From the NCBI GenBank assembly GCA_015039365.1, contig WION01000547.1:1-34502 (forward strand): 34,502 nucleotides of DNA. The letters run 5' to 3'. The notes under the pieces are model-generated. The model made no database searches. It had not been told where the DNA came from and was given only the letters and a program-made list of their open reading frames with translations. The position numbers and the translations under genes are program-made. Shown one piece after another: positions 31,250-34,502 of the stretch. The stretch's first letter is position 1; every line of letters begins with the position of its first letter. This DNA is from Amanita rubescens (lineage: Eukaryota; Basidiomycota; Agaricomycetes; Agaricales; Amanitaceae).

Positions 31250-34200
31250 TCATTGGACTGCATGAATGTGAGTTGAAGTAGAAGTTGAAGTGTGTAAACT
31301 GCAACATACCAACGGTACTATTTGCTGTGAATTCATTGTATCCCTTTCTTTGGAAATTTTATCAAGATTTTCCATGAAATGGAGGGTCATTGGGTGCTGG
31401 TGCCCTATAACTTGTTGCATATTTGTAACAGCATCAGATAACAAGGCCTGTGCTTCATGCCATTTTCCCTGATTCCTATAATTCAATGCCAATTTGGCCA
31501 TGCTCAGAAGAGTGTATAGATGATCCAGTCCAAGCTTTGTTTTTCTTGTATTCATCACTTCTAAATACAGCTTTTCTGCCTCATCCCATCTTCCTTGATG
31601 TCTGTATGTGCCTGCCAAATTGTCCATGCTCTCAAGAGTGCCTGGATGGTCTGGTCCAAGCTTTGTTTTTCTTGTATTCATCACTTCCAAATGCAGCTTC
31701 TCTGCTTCATCCCATCTTCCTTGATAACTGTATGTGTTTGCCAAATCATTCATGTTCACAAGAGTGTCTGGATGGTCCAGTCCAAGCTTTGTTTTTCTTG
31801 TATTCATCACTTCCAAATACAGCTTCTCTGCCTCATCCCATCTTCCTTGATCAGCATATGTGGTTGCCAAATTGTTCATGCTCATAAGAGTGTATGGATG
31901 ATCCAGTCCAAGCTTTGATTTGCTCATCATATCCATCACTTCCAACTGCAGCTTCTCTGCCTCATCCCATCTTCTTTGATGACTGTATATTTTTGCCAAA
32001 TTGTTCATGCTCATAAGAGTGTATGGACGGTCCAGTCCAAGCTTTGATTTGCTAATCATATCCATCACTTCCAACTGCACCTTCTCTGCCTCACCCCATC
32101 TTCCTTGATCACTATATGTAATTGCCAAATTGTTCATGCTCATAAGTGTGTCTGGGTGGTCCAGTCCAAGCTTTGTTTTTCTTGTATTCAACACTACTAA
32201 CTGCAGCTTCTCTGCCTCATCCCATCTTCCTTGATGACTGTATGTGCTTGCCAAATTGTTCATGCTCACAAGAGTGTCTGGATGGTCCAGTCCAAGGTTC
32301 ATTTTTCTTGTATTCATTACTTCCAACTGCAGCTTCTCTGCCTCATCCCATCTTCCTTGATGACTGTATGTGCTTGCCAATTGTTCATGCTCACAAGGGT
32401 GTCTGGATGGTCTGGTCCAAGCTTTGGTTTTGTTGTATTTATCATTTCCAACTGCAGCTTCTCCGCTTCATCCCATCTTCCTTGATTACTGTATGTGCTT
32501 GCCAATTGTTCATGCTCACAAGAGTATTTGGATGGTACAGTCCAAGCTTTGTTTTTCTTGCATTCATCACTTCCAAATGCATTTTCTCTGCCTCATCCCA
32601 TCTTCCCTGATGACTGTATGTGTTTGCCAAATCATGCATGCACACAAGAGTGTCTGGATGGTCCAGTCCAAACTTTGTCTTTCTTGTATTCATCACATCC
32701 AAATGCATTTTCTCTGCCTCATCCCATCTTCCTTGATGACTGTATATTTTTGCCAAACTGTTCATGCTCATAAGAGTGTCTGGATGGTCCAGTCCAAGCT
32801 TTGTTTTTCTTGTATTCATCACTTCCAACTGCAGCTTCTCTGCCTCATCCCATCTTCCTTGACGACTGTAGGTGCTTGCCAAATTGTTCACACTCACAAG
32901 AGTGTCTGGATGGTCCCGTCCAAGCTTTGTTTTTCTTGTATTCATCACTTCCAACTGCAGCTTCTCTGCTTCATCCCATCTTCCTTGACGACTGTATGTG
33001 CTTGCCAAATTGTTCATGCTCACAAGAGTGTCTGGATGGTACAATCCAAGCTTTGTCTTTCTTGTATTCATCACTTCCAAATGCACTTTCTCTGCCTCAT
33101 CCCATCTTCCCTGATGACTGTATGTGTTTGCCAAATCATGCATGCACACAAGCGTGTCTGGATGGTCCATTCCAAGCTTTGTCTTTCTTGTATTCATCAC
33201 TTCCAAATGCATTTTCTCTGCCTCATCCCACCTTCCTTTATTACTGTATGTATTTGCCAATTTGTTTATGCTCCAAGAGTGTCTGGATGGTCCAGTCCAA
33301 GCTTTGTCTTTCTTGTATTCATCACATCCAAATGCATTTTCTCTGCCTCATCCCATCTTCCTTGATTACTGTATGTGTTTGCCAAATCATGCATGCACAC
33401 AAGAGTGTCTGGGTGGTCCAGTCCAAGCTTTGTCTTTCTTGTATTCATCACTTCCAAATGCATTTTCTCTGCCTCATCCATTTTCCTTTATTACTGTATG
33501 TGTTTGCCAATTTGTTCATGCTCACAAGAGTGTCTGGATGGTCCAGTCCAAGCTTTGTCTTTCTTGTATTCATCACATCCAAATGCATTTTCTCTGCCTC
33601 ATCCCATCTCCCTTGATGACTGTATGTGTTTGCCAAATCATGCATACACAAGAGTGTCTGGATGGTCCAGTCCAAGCTTTGTCTTTCTTGTATTCAGCAC
33701 TTCCAAACTTTGCATTTTTCTGCCTCATCCCACTCTCCTTGATGGCTGCATGTTTTTGCCAAATTGTTCATGCTCACAAGAGTCTTTAAGTGGTGGCACC
33801 CAAGCCTTGCATTTCTCTCATTCACTGTCACCCGCAACAACTTTTCACTTGCATTCCAATCACCCACACGATAAAAACAAATGAAAATCTTTCATATTCA
33901 TCATCATAATAGGTGATCTCCCACTTCATTTTTAATGCATGTGAAGCATTTGACCTAACATGTGGTACAAGTATTCGACAAAATGTATAGTTATCAACAT
34001 CATAGTCAGAATCACTGAACAAGATAACATTGCTCTTGCTTTCAGATACAATCTGAAATTCCTCCCTTTGGCAGCTGCTCCTGCTCCATGAATTTACCAA
34101 TTGATGCATTGAATACAGGTGATTATGGGATTTGATCAAGGAAATGATAGCAAGACTTGAATCCATCAAGAAATTGAAATTTATCCCATATACCTTCTTT

Positions 34201-34502
34201 ACTCAAGAACAAGGTCTTATGATCTAATAGTTTCACTGATAATGGAAGCCCATTCTCTGCTTCTTCATCTAAATTTCTTTCCATATAGTTCTCAGCAGCA
34301 TTTTTGAATAATTCTTCTGGTATATTGGCATGATCCAGAAATGCAAAAATTCTCAATACAGTGATGGCACTTTGTGCTGCAGGAGCTTCTCTTTCTATGC
34401 CCTTTGCAGCAATTCTCTCAATTTCATGCATTGCAACATCCATGTTCCATATGTAGATGTTCCGTAATCTGATGCCCCTCTGAACTTAGGACTTGACATT
34501 AA
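31250..34502 (-). pseudogene. NB-ARC/TPR (NLR-like) gene, 5' end outside the window, several frameshifts
   Basis: Running leftward from the window edge, a frame at 34499-34440 gives KFRGASDYGTSTYGTW. After a one-base shift comes MHEIERIAAKGIEREAPAAQ and LRIFAFLDHANIPEELFKNA, then LPLSVKLLDHKTLFL: the winged-helix part that follows the NB-ARC NTPase in fungal NLR-like proteins. After another shift (about 34150) follows IISLIKSHNHLYSMHQLVNS and YTFCRILVPHVRSNASHALK, the usual linker. Then come about 20 TPR units of 42 residues, consensus EKLQLEVMNTRKTKLGLDHP then DTLVSMNNLASTYSHQGRWD, ending QVIGHQHPMTLHFMENLDKI and a Ser/Thr-rich tail. Indels near 33710, 33645, 33478, 33268, 32502 and 32379 break the frame; intact stretches are 33260-32442 and 32380-31250. 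The family is thought to act in self/non-self recognition or signalling. The breaks could be sequence errors in an otherwise live gene. Confidence 0.8.
31370..33860 (-). repeat. 126-bp tandem TPR-coding repeat
   Basis: About 20 tandem 126-bp units encode the TPRs of the minus-strand NLR-like gene. Sub-types alternate: units with EKMHLEVMNTRKTKLGLDHP and CMHDLANTYSHQ are grouped at 32550-33700, units with EKLQLEVMNTRK and SMNNLASTYS at 32100-33050, and two units with VMDMMSKSKLGLDHP or VMDMISKSKLGLDRP (one extra residue) at about 31880-32080. Neighbouring units are very alike, which suggests repeat gain and loss by unequal exchange. Confidence 0.85.

Noticed and set aside
31450..33884. Long plus-strand frames (up to 331 codons) rich in Cys, His and Ser opposite the minus-strand TPR gene
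   Set aside because: They are antisense shadows of the TPR repeat; the minus frame has the conserved TPR pattern.

Overview
The window reads as nuclear DNA of a filamentous fungus, most likely an agaricomycete basidiomycete. The reasons are introns of about 50 bases with fungal donor, branch and acceptor motifs, a decayed NACHT-type STAND gene, a gene with the NB-ARC tail plus kinesin-light-chain-type TPR architecture common in mushroom-forming fungi, and a Helitron relic. There are no bacterial operons, no rRNA and no CRISPR. Almost every gene here is broken, partial or unrecognised. Some of the breaks may be uncorrected long-read errors, because single-base indels are also common in the repeat arrays.

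Layout. Bases 1-9500 are CpG-rich DNA holding a possible multi-exon gene of unknown function (about 791-1950), a NACHT gene relic whose middle third is inverted relative to its two ends (2586-4055), a coding-like relic (4115-4392), a minus-strand RRM protein gene with one clear intron (6199-7172), four copies of a GCGGTTGTGATC motif, a 202-bp MITE-like element (8317-8518) and a CCACC-rich minisatellite. Bases 9600-14590 form a domain packed with short hairpins of 6-10 bp stem, overlapping decayed Ser/Pro-rich coding sequence.

From about 14595 to 26686 lies a 12-kb fold-back structure. It has near-identical inverted ends of about 600 bp, then a 52-bp minisatellite in opposite orientation on the two sides (about 120 copies left, about 72 right), around a 900-bp spacer. 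The architecture is that of Foldback (FB)-class elements. No transposase is visible in it.

From 26715 to the end the DNA is AT-richer and almost free of CpG. It holds a plus-strand TPR array with no N-terminal domains left (26715-28444), about 2.8 kb without an intact gene but with a minus-strand Helitron relic, and a minus-strand NB-ARC/TPR gene (31250-34502, running off the window) with about 20 TPR units. The two TPR arrays converge. Together with the NACHT relic they make this a locus of STAND/NLR-like genes being eroded and rearranged among repeats.

The most unusual parts are the fold-back element with minisatellite arms and the hairpin-dense domain into which it appears to have inserted.
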